Below are positions 7,358-16,800 of a DNA stretch of 64,000 nucleotides, in pieces. The translations under genes were made by a program, and so were the position numbers. Positions within the stretch are counted from its first letter, which is position 1. Every line of letters begins with the position of its first letter. Source of the DNA: Streptomyces griseocarneus. GTDB lineage: Bacteria; Actinomycetota; Actinomycetes; Streptomycetales; Streptomycetaceae. Location of the stretch: NCBI GenBank assembly GCA_003674045.1, contig PENC01000015.1, forward strand, positions 103,878 through 167,877, read 5' to 3'. Below the pieces are notes generated by a model. The model saw nothing but the letters and a program-made list of their open reading frames with translations, ran no database searches and was not told the DNA's origin.

Positions 7358-8430
7358 CGTTTCGTCCCTCCGAGCGACTGGTGTGTGCCCGACGCTATCG
7401 CGAGCAGCCTGCCGGCCTTCAGCTCCGTCTCGGCCCACTCGCGTTCGGGGTCGGAGCCCCAGGTGATCCCGGCGCCGGTGCCGAAGCGGAGAGTGGCGGG
7501 GGTGGTGGTGCGGTCGATCCAGAAGGTGCGGATGCCGACGGCGAGTTCTCCGGTGCCGCGGTCGGCGTCGACCCAGCCGATGCCGCCGCAGTAGGGGCCG
7601 CGGGGCGTGGTCTCCAGGGAGCGGATGATCTCCATGGCGCTGGGCTTGGGGGCGCCGGTGACCGAGCCGGGCGGGAAGGTGGCCGCGAAGAGTCCGGCCC
7701 AGCCCTCGTCCTCGGCGAGGGTGCCGCGGACGGTGGAGACGAGGTGGACGAGACCGGGGTGGGGTTCGACCGCGCAGAGCTCGGGGACGGTCACCGTGCC
7801 GGTGGCGCAGACGCGGCCGAGGTCGTTGCGGACGAGGTCCACGATCATCACGTTCTCGGCGTGGTCCTTCTCCAGCAGGTCTTCCGCGGTGCGGCCGGTG
7901 CCCTTGATCGGGCCGGACTCCACGGTGCGGCCGGTGCGGCGCAGGTAGAGCTCCGGGGAGGCGGTGGCCACCTCCACCCCGTGGGCGGGGAGGCGGACCG
8001 TGCCCGCGTAAGGGGCGGGGTTGCCGCGGGCGAGGAGTGCGGTGAGGGCGTCGATGTCGGAGCGGGCGTGTTCACCGGCCCCGGGCAGGGGCGCGCTCAG
8101 GACGCGGCAGAGGTTCGCCTGGTAGACCTCGCCCGCCGCGATGTGCTCGCGGATGCGGCGCACGCCCGCGGTGTAGGCGGCGTGGTCCAGGGAGGACGTC
8201 CAGTCCTCGGGGGCCGGGCCGCGCCAGCGGCCAGGGGCGGCGGCGGGCACGGGAGCGGGCCGTACGTCGCCGAAGCGGGCGCAGACCAGATCCCCCTCGA
8301 AGTCGGCGACCACAGCCCACCAGCCCGTGGAGTCCAGGGCCTCCGGATCACGGGTGACGTCGCGGAGGTCGGTGGCGAGGAGGCCGCCGAAGCGGGCCAT
8401 CGGAGGGGACATCAGAGGGGAGCCGTGCAC
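7354..8430 (-). CDS. pabB: Aminodeoxychorismate synthase component I (PabB, chorismate-binding)
   Basis: 358 aa. Chorismate-binding signatures are present: ESGPIKGTGRT, ENVMIVDLVRNDLGRV, GLVHLVSTVRGTL and PPGSVTGAPKPSAMEI. It aminates chorismate with ammonia from a PabA glutaminase, which is not encoded beside it. It is shorter than full TrpE/PabB because the N-terminal half is reduced, as is usual for compact PabB forms. Starts at GTG 8430; an ATG at 8412 is also possible. Coupled to pabC by GTGA. Confidence 0.9.
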   Translation of the reverse strand: MHGSPLMSPPMARFGGLLATDLRDVTRDPEALDSTGWWAVVADFEGDLVCARFGDVRPAPVPAAAPGRWRGPAPEDWTSSLDHAAYTAGVRRIREHIAAGEVYQANLCRVLSAPLPGAGEHARSDIDALTALLARGNPAPYAGTVRLPAHGVEVATASPELYLRRTGRTVESGPIKGTGRTAEDLLEKDHAENVMIVDLVRNDLGRVCATGTVTVPELCAVEPHPGLVHLVSTVRGTLAEDEGWAGLFAATFPPGSVTGAPKPSAMEIIRSLETTPRGPYCGGIGWVDADRGTGELAVGIRTFWIDRTTTPATLRFGTGAGITWGSDPEREWAETELKAGRLLAIASGTHQSLGGTKR

Positions 8431-8576
8431 GTCATCGAGTCTATGGCGGGGGCGCCGTGACCGGCCCTGGAGAACAATCAGCCCAGCACGCTGCGGAAAC
8501 GGAATTTGAGCTGGCGCCGGAATCCGCTAGAGTTCAACACGTCGCCGGGACGCGGAAGCGAAACGGGCCAGACACT

Positions 8577-8649
<73 letters not shown>

Positions 8650-8684
8650 CGAGTTGGGGGATCTTCCCGAACCCCCGCACTCCT

Positions 8685-8758
8685 GGTGGAGTGGCCGAGA
8701 GGCGAGGCAACGGCCTGCAAAGCCGTCTACACGGGTTCAAATCCCGTCTCCACCTCCA
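8685..8758 (+). tRNA. tRNA-Cys (anticodon GCA), CCA encoded
   Basis: 71 nt to the discriminator at 8755, then CCA in the DNA (8756-8758). Acceptor GGTGGAG/CTCCACC, anticodon loop CTGCAAA between ACGGC and GCCGT, T-arm CGGG/CCCG. It is the only tRNA here with an encoded CCA. Confidence 0.95.
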
Positions 8759-8759
8759 A

Positions 8760-8831
8760 GGACGATTAGCTCAGCGGGAGAGCGCTTCCCTGACACGGAA
8801 GAGGTCACTGGTTCAATCCCAGTATCGTCCA
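8760..8831 (+). tRNA. tRNA-Val (anticodon GAC), copy 1
   Basis: 72 nt. Acceptor GGACGAT/ATCGTCC, anticodon loop CTGACAC between CTTCC and GGAAG. Part of the first 180-bp repeat unit; copy 3 is identical. Confidence 0.95.
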
Positions 8832-8854
8832 CCGAGGTCCACAAGGATCTCCCC

Positions 8855-8926
8855 GCGCGATTAGCTCAGCGGGAGAGCGCTTCCCTGACACGGAAGAGGT
8901 CACTGGTTCAATCCCAGTATCGCGCA
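8855..8926 (+). tRNA. tRNA-Val (anticodon GAC), copy 2
   Basis: 72 nt. Identical to copy 1 except for the acceptor stem, GCGCGAT/ATCGCGC, changed on both sides so that pairing is kept. Confidence 0.95.
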
Positions 8927-8939
8927 CGCAGTACAACCC

Positions 8940-9011
8940 GGACGATTAGCTCAGCGGGAGAGCGCTTCCCTGACACGGAAGAGGTCACTGGTTCAATCCC
9001 AGTATCGTCCA
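8940..9011 (+). tRNA. tRNA-Val (anticodon GAC), copy 3
   Basis: 72 nt, identical to copy 1 and exactly 180 bases downstream of it; acceptor GGACGAT. Confidence 0.95.
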
Positions 9012-9034
9012 CCGAGGTCCACAAGGATCTCCCC

Positions 9035-9106
9035 GCGCGATTAGCTCAGCGGGAGAGCGCTTCCCTGACACGGAAGAGGTCACTGGTTCAATCCCAGTAT
9101 CGCGCA
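9035..9106 (+). tRNA. tRNA-Val (anticodon GAC), copy 4
   Basis: 72 nt, identical to copy 2 and exactly 180 bases downstream of it; acceptor GCGCGAT. Confidence 0.95.
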
Positions 9107-9113
9107 CACGGAT

Positions 9114-9157
9114 CGGCCGGAGGCCGGGGCATCTTGCTCCGGCCTCCGGCCGTTTTC
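9114..9157 (+). terminator. Terminator of the tRNA cluster
   Basis: 14-bp perfect stem (9114-9127 with 9139-9152), 11-base loop, then TTTT. It begins 8 bases after the last tRNA. Confidence 0.9.
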
Positions 9158-9240
9158 GCATGTCACAGCGGATTCCGGGGCCGTTTTCAAAGGGGCCGTT
9201 TCCGAAAAAGGCCGGGGAAGACCGGGAGAGCCCGGACGCG

Positions 9241-9278
9241 CGACGGGCCGGGCACCTCCCCAGGTGCCCGGCCCGTCG
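9241..9278 (-). terminator. Terminator between tRNA cluster and small membrane protein gene
   Basis: 17-bp perfect GC-rich stem with a CCCC loop. It lies about 90 bases past the stop of the minus-strand gene 9368-9586 and can act for it. Confidence 0.65.
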
Positions 9279-9367
9279 TGCCGTCCGCCGTACCCCCGTC
9301 CCCACGGGGTTGTTCGGCCGTTTCCTGCTCCCCGGGCCGCTCTCCCGGGGCCGGGGCACCGGCGGTG

Positions 9368-9586
9368 CTAGTGCCCCAGCATTCCGGCCACGGACGACGC
9401 TTCGGTGACGACGGCGTCCCAGCCGCCGAAGAGCACGGCCAGGAGCACCGCGAGGGGCAGCACCATGGCCGCGGCCACGAGCGGGTGCCGGGTGCCCGAG
9501 GAGGCGCCGAAGGAGAGGTCGCCGAGGACCTCCACGGCCTGCCGGTCGCGTGCCCGGACGGCTGTGCGTCCCGCGGTGTCCGCCAT
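9368..9586 (-). CDS. Small single-pass membrane protein, unknown
   Basis: 72 aa. Basic N-terminal half (AGRTAVRARDRQAVEVLGD), then one membrane helix, PLVAAAMVLPLAVLLAVLFGG (about residues 35-54), and a short tail ending SSVAGMLGH. The ATG at 9586 has AGGAGAGG 4-5 bases upstream; a longer frame lacks support. No family recognised. Confidence 0.7.
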   Translation of the reverse strand: MADTAGRTAVRARDRQAVEVLGDLSFGASSGTRHPLVAAAMVLPLAVLLAVLFGGWDAVVTEASSVAGMLGH

Positions 9587-10023
9587 CGCCCTCTCCTGCC
9601 CCGTGCGGCCCGTCTCCGGGCCCGTCCCGCCGTGCCGCTTTCCGCGCTCGGCGAGCGGCGGGCGTCTGACCTCGGGGGACGAGTGCGTCACCCGCCGCTC
9701 TGTTCTCCAAGGTAGGGGCGGGGGGCCGTTCGGGCGTCATGCCCGCGTACCGATTGCCGGGCCTCCCGGAGGATGAGCGCACACGGCACGGCTACTCCTC
9801 TGGTTGGAGACCGATGGCCGGAATACCGGGGACGTCCCTGAGGGGTGTCCAGGGCACCAGGGCCTTTCGGTGGAGTGACTTCGCTCACTCGCGGCTCTTC
9901 ATGATCCCCGGTTTCCTGGGGAAGCGGGGAATCCGGTTGCCGACGCATGCGCCGCCTCTGCGCGCGTTCGCCCGGCAATCCGTAAGCTGGGCACGTCAGA
10001 CGGACCGGGCAGCGGGGATGAAG
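9587..10023. other. Intergenic region between small membrane protein and kinase gene
   Basis: 437 bases. An open frame runs through it into the kinase, but it lacks a ribosome-binding site and kinase-family similarity. Short inverted stretches (GTCCCTGAGGGG) are present. I see no gene; promoters for both neighbours should lie here. Confidence 0.45.
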
Positions 10024-11313
10024 ATGGCGATGATGCGGCTCCGGCGCGAGGACCCGCGTGTCGTCGGCTCGTTCCGGCTTCACCGCCGGCTCGGCGCGGG
10101 CGGCATGGGCGTGGTGTACCTCGGCTCCGACCGGCGCGGACAGCGCGTGGCACTGAAGGTGATCCGGCCGGACCTGGCGGAGGATCAGGAGTTCCGGTCG
10201 CGGTTCGCCCGTGAGGTGCAGGCCGCGCGGCGTATCCGCGGCGGCTGCACGGCGCGGCTGGTGGCCGCCGACCTGGACGCGGACCGCCCGTGGTTCGCCA
10301 CGCAGTACGTGCCGGGCCCCTCGCTGCACGACAAGGTGAACGAGGAAGGGCCGCTGTCGGCGGCTCAGACCGCCTCCATCGGCGCGGCGTTGGCCGAGGG
10401 GCTGCTGGCCGTGCACGACGCGGGCGTGGTGCACCGTGATCTGAAGCCCTCGAACATCCTGCTGTCGCCCAAGGGTCCGCGCATCATCGACTTCGGCATC
10501 GCCTGGGCGGTGGGCGCGAGCACGCTGACGCACGTCGGCACGGCCGTCGGCTCGCCCGGCTTCCTCGCGCCCGAACAGGTGCGCGGGGCCGCGGTGACGC
10601 CCGCGACGGACGTCTTCGCCCTCGGCGCGACCCTCGCGTACGCCTCGACGGCGGACTCCCCGTTCGGCCAGGGCAGCTCCGAGGTGATGCTCTACCGCGT
10701 CGTGCACGAGGAGCCGCAGCTGATGGCGGTGCCGGACGCGCTGGCGCCACTGATCCACGCGTGTCTGGCGAAGGACCCGGAGGACCGTCCGAGCACCCTT
10801 CAGCTGTCGCTGCGGCTCAAGGAGATCGCGGCGCGCGAGGCACACGGCCTGTCGGACGGCAGACATGTGCAACGGGAGCCCGAGCGCCCGGCGGGCCAGC
10901 GGGCCGCGGAGTACGCGGAGCAGCGCACCGAGCAGCGCACGCTCAAGGCGCCCGCGCCGCGCCCGCAGGGTCCGGGGCGCCGTCCCGAGCAGGGGCGGCC
11001 GTCGGTGCCCCGTCCGGCGCGGCAGCCGAACGGGCCCCGTGGCACGGGCCGGGGCGGTACGCGCCCGGGCGCGCGCACGGGGACGGGTGCCCGGCGTCCG
11101 GGGCCGGACCGGCTGCTGCGGCAGCGCGTGACCGTGTTCGTCGTGGTGACGCTGCTGGTCGCGCTGGGCATCGCGGTGGCCCAGGGCTGCCAGGGCCCGG
11201 CGCACAGCATGGGCGAGCTCCCGCAGGTGCCCGCGGTGTCCCACCCCGGGCTGCCGCCCTTGCCGCCGGGGGCTCCTGACACGCTGGCACCCGCGGCGCC
11301 CGACGGTTCGTGA
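10024..11313 (+). CDS. Serine/threonine protein kinase, membrane-anchored
   Basis: 429 aa. Complete Hanks-type kinase domain, residues about 13-275: glycine loop RLGAGGMGVVYLG, VALKVI lysine, HRDLKPSN catalytic loop (about 136), DFG in IIDFGIA, and the APE-like FLAPEQ. A Pro/Arg/Gly-rich linker of about 90 residues follows, then one membrane helix (VTVFVVVTLLVALGIAVAQG, about 369-388) and a short Pro-rich outer tail without PASTA repeats. The ATG at 10024 has AGCGGGG 6 bases upstream; nearby ATGs at 10018 and 10030 are also possible. Signal and substrates unknown. Confidence 0.92.
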   Translation: MAMMRLRREDPRVVGSFRLHRRLGAGGMGVVYLGSDRRGQRVALKVIRPDLAEDQEFRSRFAREVQAARRIRGGCTARLVAADLDADRPWFATQYVPGPSLHDKVNEEGPLSAAQTASIGAALAEGLLAVHDAGVVHRDLKPSNILLSPKGPRIIDFGIAWAVGASTLTHVGTAVGSPGFLAPEQVRGAAVTPATDVFALGATLAYASTADSPFGQGSSEVMLYRVVHEEPQLMAVPDALAPLIHACLAKDPEDRPSTLQLSLRLKEIAAREAHGLSDGRHVQREPERPAGQRAAEYAEQRTEQRTLKAPAPRPQGPGRRPEQGRPSVPRPARQPNGPRGTGRGGTRPGARTGTGARRPGPDRLLRQRVTVFVVVTLLVALGIAVAQGCQGPAHSMGELPQVPAVSHPGLPPLPPGAPDTLAPAAPDGS

Positions 11314-11341
11314 GGCGTCGCCCCGGCGGGCGTACGGGCCG

Positions 11342-12160
11342 TCAGTTCTCCGGGCGGCCGGCCGTCACGGCGTAGAAGGCCACGGCAGCGGCGGCTCCGA
11401 CGTTGAGAGAATCGATGCCGTGGGCCATGGGGATGCGGACCCACTCGTCGGCGGCCCGCAGGGCGCGGGCGGACAGCCCGTCACCTTCCGCGCCGAGCAT
11501 GAGCGCCACACGGTCCAGCCGGTGCGGGGCGGCGGCGTCCATGGCGACGGCCTTCTCGTGCGGGGTGAGGGCCAGCAGCTTGAAGCCCGCCTCGCGGACC
11601 GCCTCCAGGTCGTGGGGCCAGGACTCCAGCCGGGCGTACGGCACGGAGAAGACGGCGCCCATGGAGACCTTGACGGAGCGCCGGTAGAGCGGGTCGGCGC
11701 AGTCCGGGGAGAGCAGGACCGCGTCCATGCCCAGCGCGGCCGCACTCCTGAAAATCGCGCCGATGTTGGTGTGATCGACGAGAGACTCCAGGACGGCGAC
11801 CCGCCGGGCGTCGCGCAGCAGCTCCCCCGCGTCCGGGAGCGGCTTGCGCGCCATGGAGGCGAGGGCGCCGCGGTGGACGTGGTAGCCGGTGACCCGCTCG
11901 GCGAGCTCGGGGGTCACGGCGTAGACGGGGGCGTCGGTCTCCTCGATGAGGTCCCGCATGACGTCCACCCACTTGGCCGTGAGCAGCATGGAGCGCATCG
12001 CGTACCCGGTCCGGGCGGCACGCCGGATGACCTTCTCGCCCTCGGCGATGAAGAGCCCTTCGGCGGGTTCGCGCCTGCGCCGCAGTTCGACGTCGGTGAG
12101 GCCGGTGTAGTCGTGCAGGCGGGGGTCGTCGGGGTCGTCGATGGTGATGAGGTCGGCCAT
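11342..12160 (-). CDS. TrmH/SpoU family RNA 2'-O-methyltransferase
   Basis: 272 aa. The three SPOUT motifs are visible: NIGAIFRSAAALGMDAVLL, LGAEGDGLSARALRAADEWVRIPM and DSLNVGAAAAVAFY. The N-terminal 100 residues form the substrate-binding domain (EGLFIAEGEKVIRRA). It transfers a methyl group from SAM to a ribose 2'-OH in tRNA or rRNA; the target nucleotide cannot be told. The cobA-type gene lies 30 bases upstream on the same strand, so they may be co-transcribed. Confidence 0.92.
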   Translation of the reverse strand: MADLITIDDPDDPRLHDYTGLTDVELRRRREPAEGLFIAEGEKVIRRAARTGYAMRSMLLTAKWVDVMRDLIEETDAPVYAVTPELAERVTGYHVHRGALASMARKPLPDAGELLRDARRVAVLESLVDHTNIGAIFRSAAALGMDAVLLSPDCADPLYRRSVKVSMGAVFSVPYARLESWPHDLEAVREAGFKLLALTPHEKAVAMDAAAPHRLDRVALMLGAEGDGLSARALRAADEWVRIPMAHGIDSLNVGAAAAVAFYAVTAGRPEN

Positions 12161-12189
12161 GGTGGTTCCTGGGGTGTCGTCGGTGCGGG

Positions 12190-13434
12190 TCAGCTGCTCG
12201 GCGCCGGGCCGACCGTGACGACGTCGCCGATCACGATCACGGCCGGGGGGCGTATCCCCTCGGTCCGTACCCGCTCCCCCACCGTGGCGAGGGTCGCGTC
12301 GACGCGGCGCTGGGCCGGGGTCGTGCCCTCCTGGATCACGGCGACGGGGGTGTCGGCGGACCGGCCGTGGCCGACGAGGGCGGCGGCGATCTTCTCGATC
12401 TTCTCCACCGACATCAGCAGGACGAGCGTGCCACGGAGCTTGGCGAGGGACTCCCAGTCGACGAGGGAGCGCGGGTCGTCGGGGGCCACGTGGCCGCTGA
12501 CGACGGTGAACTCGTGGGCCACGCCCCGGTGGGTGACGGGGATGCCCGCGGCGCCGGGCACACTGATGGTGCTGGAGATGCCGGGGACGACGGTGCAGGG
12601 GATGCCCTGCTCGGCCAGGGCCTGGAGCTCCTCCATGCCGCGGCCGAAGACGTAGGGGTCGCCGCCCTTGAGCCGGACCACGGCCTTCCCGGCGCGGGCG
12701 TGCTCGACGAGGGCGGCGTTGATGGCCTCCTGGGCCATGGCCCGGCCGTACGGGATCTTCGCCGCGTCGATCACCTCGACGTGCGGCGGGAGTTCGTCGA
12801 GGAGGTCGCGGGGGCCGAGGCGGTCGGCGATGACGACGTCGGCCTCGGCGAGGAGCCTGCGGCCACGCACGGTGATCAGGTCGGGGTCGCCGGGGCCGCC
12901 GCCGACGAGGGCGACGCTGCCGGGCCGGACGGCCCTTTCACGGTCCCGGAAGCGCGGGGCGGCGAGGGTGCCGTCACGCAGGCCCTCCACCACGGCGTCG
13001 CGCACGGCGGCGGAGCGGCGCGGGTCCTGTCCCCCCGTCAGCACGGCGACGGTGACGCCCTCGCTGCGGCCGGTGGCCGGGGTCCAGGCGGTGGCCGCCT
13101 CGGCGTCGTCGCTGCGCACGGCCCACACACGGCGGGCCTCCGCCTCGGCGGAGGCCGCCTCGTTGGCGGCCGCCTCGTCGGTGGAGATCAGGGCGTACCA
13201 GGCGCCCTCCAGGTCGCCGTCCTGGTAACGACGGCGCTCCCAGCGGAGTTCACCCGACGTCGCCATGGCCTCGACGGAAGGGGTCGCGGACGGGGAAACC
13301 AGCAGGACGTCCGCGCCCGCGGCGAGCAGGGCGGGCAGACGGCGCTGGGCGACCTGTCCACCGCCCAGGACGACGACGCGTCGGTTGGCCAGACGCAGTC
13401 CGACGGGGTAGGCGCTTTCGCTGCGCGCGTGCAT
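12190..13434 (-). CDS. Siroheme synthase: precorrin-2 dehydrogenase plus uroporphyrinogen-III C-methyltransferase
   Basis: 414 aa with two domains. Residues 1-150 are the NAD-binding dehydrogenase/ferrochelatase-like part (VVVLGGGQVAQRRLPALL). Residues about 170-410 are the SAM-dependent methyltransferase (SVALVGGGPGDPDLITVRG, VVRLKGGDPYVFGRG, CTVVPGISS). It makes precorrin-2 and its oxidised form at the branch to siroheme and cobalamin. It lacks the phosphoserine loop region of enteric CysG. The neighbours cobT and cobL make a cobalamin role likely; siroheme supply is the alternative. Confidence 0.92.
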   Translation of the reverse strand: MHARSESAYPVGLRLANRRVVVLGGGQVAQRRLPALLAAGADVLLVSPSATPSVEAMATSGELRWERRRYQDGDLEGAWYALISTDEAAANEAASAEAEARRVWAVRSDDAEAATAWTPATGRSEGVTVAVLTGGQDPRRSAAVRDAVVEGLRDGTLAAPRFRDRERAVRPGSVALVGGGPGDPDLITVRGRRLLAEADVVIADRLGPRDLLDELPPHVEVIDAAKIPYGRAMAQEAINAALVEHARAGKAVVRLKGGDPYVFGRGMEELQALAEQGIPCTVVPGISSTISVPGAAGIPVTHRGVAHEFTVVSGHVAPDDPRSLVDWESLAKLRGTLVLLMSVEKIEKIAAALVGHGRSADTPVAVIQEGTTPAQRRVDATLATVGERVRTEGIRPPAVIVIGDVVTVGPAPSS

Positions 13435-13670
13435 GGTCTCCTCCGGAGCGGCTGGTCAGAGTGCTGGCCCAACTCTAGGGGCTCCCCCGACGGGGCTCCG
13501 CCCCGAACCCCGCTGGGGGCTGCGCCCCCAGACCCCCGGGGTGCGTGCAGGCCGGTGGTCCGGTTGTGCCCGCCCTCCCCCAGACTTCGTCCGGGGGGAC
13601 CCCCAGCCCTGCGGAACGCATGCCCACAAACGGGGAAGGCGACGGGATCCGGGGCGAAGCCCCGGTCTTA

Positions 13671-13698
13671 AGGGGCGCGGGGAACTGCGCGACCAGCC
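13671..13698 (-). repeat. Dispersed intergenic repeat, copy 2
   Basis: AGGGGCGCGGGGAACTGCGC then GACCAGCC: the reverse-complement form of copy 1. Its outer side (GGGGCGAAGCCCCGGTCTTA) closely matches the right flank of the integrated element at 32036-32055. Confidence 0.85.
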
Positions 13699-13812
13699 GT
13701 CGACGGCCTGCAGACGCGCACCGGGCCCGGGTGGCAACCCGGTAGGCGCAACGGCCCACCGGCCCGCACCCGCCGCGCGCAGCGCAAGACGCAACCCGGT
13801 AGGCGCCGGGGG

Positions 13813-13833
13813 CCCGGGGGCGGAGCCCCCGGG
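13813..13833 (-). terminator. Hairpin after the bluB-cobT fusion gene
   Basis: 9-bp stem CCCGGGGGC/GCCCCCGGG with a GGA loop, 8 bases past the stop codon; no T-run. Confidence 0.6.
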
Positions 13834-13841
13834 CAGGAGGG

Positions 13842-16800
13842 TCACCCCTTCTCGGTCACACCGGCCGCATCGAAGGTGGCGACTTCGTGCATGGCCCGAG
13901 CCGCGCTCTGCACCACCGGCAGCGCCAGCAACGCCCCCGTCCCCTCGCCCAGACGCAGGTCGAGGTCGACGAGCGGCCGCAGCCCCAGCTTGGTGAGGGC
14001 AGCGACATGGCCCGGCTCGGCACTGCGGTGGCCCGCGATGCACGCGGCGAGCGCCTCGGGCGCGATGGCGCGAGCGACCAGCGCCGCGGCCCCGGCGCTC
14101 ACGCCGTCGAGGATCACGGGCGTACGCAGCGACGCGCCGCCCAGGATCAGGCCGACCAGCGCAGCGTGCTCCAGGCCGCCGATCGCGGCGAGGACGCCGA
14201 TGGGGTCCTTCGGGTCTGGCTGGTGGAGTTCGAGGGCGCGCCGGACGACGTCGATCTTCCGGGCGTGCATCTCGTCGTTGATGCCGGTGCCACGGCCGGT
14301 GATCTCGACGGGATCGGCCTCGGTGTAGACGGCGATGAGGGCGGCCGACACGGTGGTGTTGGCGATGCCCATCTCGCCGGTCAGAAGTGCCTTGTTGCCC
14401 GCCGCGACGAGGTCGCGGGCCGTCTCGATGCCCACCTCGATGGCGCGCAGCGCCTCTTCGCGGGTCATCGCGGGGCCGGCGGTGAAGTCGCTCGTGCCGG
14501 GGCGGATCTTGCGCGGGAGGAGGCCGGGCGTACCGGGCAGGTCCCCGGCGACGCCGACGTCCACGACGCAGACCTCGGCGCCGACCTGGTTGGCGAAGGC
14601 GTTGCACACGGCCCCGCCGCCCAGGAAGTTGGCGACCATCTGCGAGGTGACCTCCTGCGGCCATGCGGTGACGCCCTGGGCGTGCACACCGTGGTCGCCC
14701 GCGAAGATGGCCACGGCGGCGGGCTCGGGGATCGGCGGCGGGCACTTCCGCGAGAGGCCGCAGAGCTGTGCCGAGATGATCTCCAGCATGCCGAGGGCCC
14801 CGGAGGGCTTGGTCATCCGCTTCTGGCGCTCCCAGGCCTCGCCGAGCGCCTTGGCGTCCAGCGGGCGGATGCCGCGCAGGGTCTCCGCGAGCAGGTCGTG
14901 CGGCTCCTCGCCGGGCAGGGCGCGGCGGCCGTACTCCTCCTCGTGGACGACCCACGACAGCGGGCGCCGCTTGGACCAGCCCGCCTGCATCAGCTCGGGC
15001 TCGTCCGGGAACTCGTCGACGTAGCCGACGCACAGGTAGGCGACGACCTCCAGGTGCTCGGGGAGGCCGAGCTCGCGCACCATCTCGCGCTCGTCGAAGA
15101 AGCTGACCCAGCCGACGCCGAGTCCTTCGGCGCGCGCGGCGAGCCAGAGGTTCTCGACGGCGAGCGCGGAGGAGTACGGGGCCATCTGCGGCTGGGTGTG
15201 CCGCCCGAGGGTGTGGCGGCCGCCGCGGGTGGGGTCGGCGGTGACGACGATGTTGACGGGCGTCTCGACGATCGCCTCGATCTTCAGTTCCTTGAACTGC
15301 TTCGCGCGGCCCTTCGGCAGGGACTTGGCGTACGCCTCGCGCTGACGCTGTGCCAGCTCGTGCATGGCCTGCCGGGTCTCGGCGGACCGGATGACGACGA
15401 AGTCCCAGGGCTGGGAGTGCCCGACGCTGGGCGCGGTGTGCGCGGCCTCCAGGACGCGCAGCAGCACCTCGTGCGGGATGGGGTCGGTCCGGAAGCCGTT
15501 GCGGATGTCGCGGCGTTCGCGCATGACGCGGTGGACGGCGGCGCGTTCGGCGTCGTCGTAGCCGACGGCGGCGGGCGCGGCCGGGACCTCGGGGGCGGCG
15601 GGGGCTTCCGTGGCCTCTCCCCCGGTCTCCGGCGCGTCCGGGCCGGGCCCGGCGTGCTGCGCCCCGGCGACGTCGGCGAGGGGCGCGACGGGGTCCGGTG
15701 TGGCCTCGGCGGTGCGCGGCGCGGGGACGGCCACGGGCTGCGGGGCCGGGGCCTCGGGCGCGTCACCGGCGGGTGCCGGTTCCTGCTGGGGCGCCGGGAT
15801 GTGCACCGGGCCCGCGGGCGCCGCCTGCTCGTCCGGTGCCGGTACGGACTCCACGGTCTGCGCCGCCGCGGCAGGCGCGTGCTCCTCGGGAGTCTGCTCC
15901 ACGGTCTCCTCGGCGGGGGCGGCGGGCGCGGCGGCGGCCACGGTCTGCGGCTCGGCCGGTACGGGCGCGGTCACGTCGTACGCGGCGATGTCCTGCGGGG
16001 CGTCCATGTGCTGCGTGCCGTGGACGAGGAGCAGGTCCTCGGGGGTCTGCTCGGGGGCCGGCTCCTGCGTCAGGGCCTCGGGCGCGGCGGCGGGGGCCTG
16101 CTGGACGGCGACGTCGGCCTCGGGCGTGGCGGGCTGCGGCTGCTGCCCGTCCTCGGGGGTCACGGGCGCGGGCTGCTGGGCGGCCGGGGCCGGCTGCTCG
16201 GGCGCGGCGGGCGCCGGCTCCACGGCGGCGGGTGCCGGAACGGGTTCGGCGACCGGAGCCTGTGCGGGCTCGGCGGCCGGGGCGGCCAGGGCTTCGGGCG
16301 CGGACTCGGCGGGCTGCGCGACGGGCGGGACCGGCTGCTCGGGCGCGGCCTTCGCGAAGACGAGCACATCCGCGAGGGCGGGCTCCTCCACCGCGGCCGG
16401 GACGGGCTGCGCAGCCTCGGCGACGGAGGCGGCGGCCTGTTCCGCGACGGCCGGCCCGGCGGCGGAGGCCGCTTCCGCGACGGCAGCGGCTTCCATGACG
16501 GGAGTGTTCTCCACGGGCTCCACAGTCTCCACGGGTGCGGCGTCCTCCGGAGAGACAGCGGCAGGGGCCTGCTCCTGCGCACCGTTGGCAACCGGTGCCG
16601 GAGCCACCGGCGGTACGGCCTGCGGCGCCTGGCCGCCGGAAGCGGCGTCCACCACCGCGGGGTCGACCACGGCGGCCGGGCCCTGCGGGGCGGGCACGGG
16701 CTGCGCACCCTCCTGCACCGGCTCCGGGACCGCACTCGGGGTCTCGGGGGCGAGGTGTGCCTCGGCGGTCACAGGAGCCTCGGGCGCCACAGGCGCCGGC

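Larger units (their letters stand above)
8760..9108 (+). repeat. 180-bp tandem duplication carrying the tRNA-Val pair
   Basis: Two consecutive units, each with a GGACGAT-type and a GCGCGAT-type tRNA-Val plus the same 23-base spacer (begins CCGAGGTCC). Identity between units is complete until about 8927, where the second unit leaves the cluster. Confidence 0.9.
13435..13841. other. Intergenic region rich in GC hairpins and repeat sequence
   Basis: 407 bases. Several GGGGCT.CGCCCC-type hairpins lie at 13484-13545, a copy of the dispersed repeat at 13671-13698, and a CAACCCGGTAGGCGC direct repeat near 13735 and 13793. No gene is supported. Confidence 0.6.

Noticed and set aside
9739..10023. Extension of the kinase frame upstream of 10024
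   Set aside because: No ribosome-binding site, no kinase-family similarity; a good site precedes 10024.
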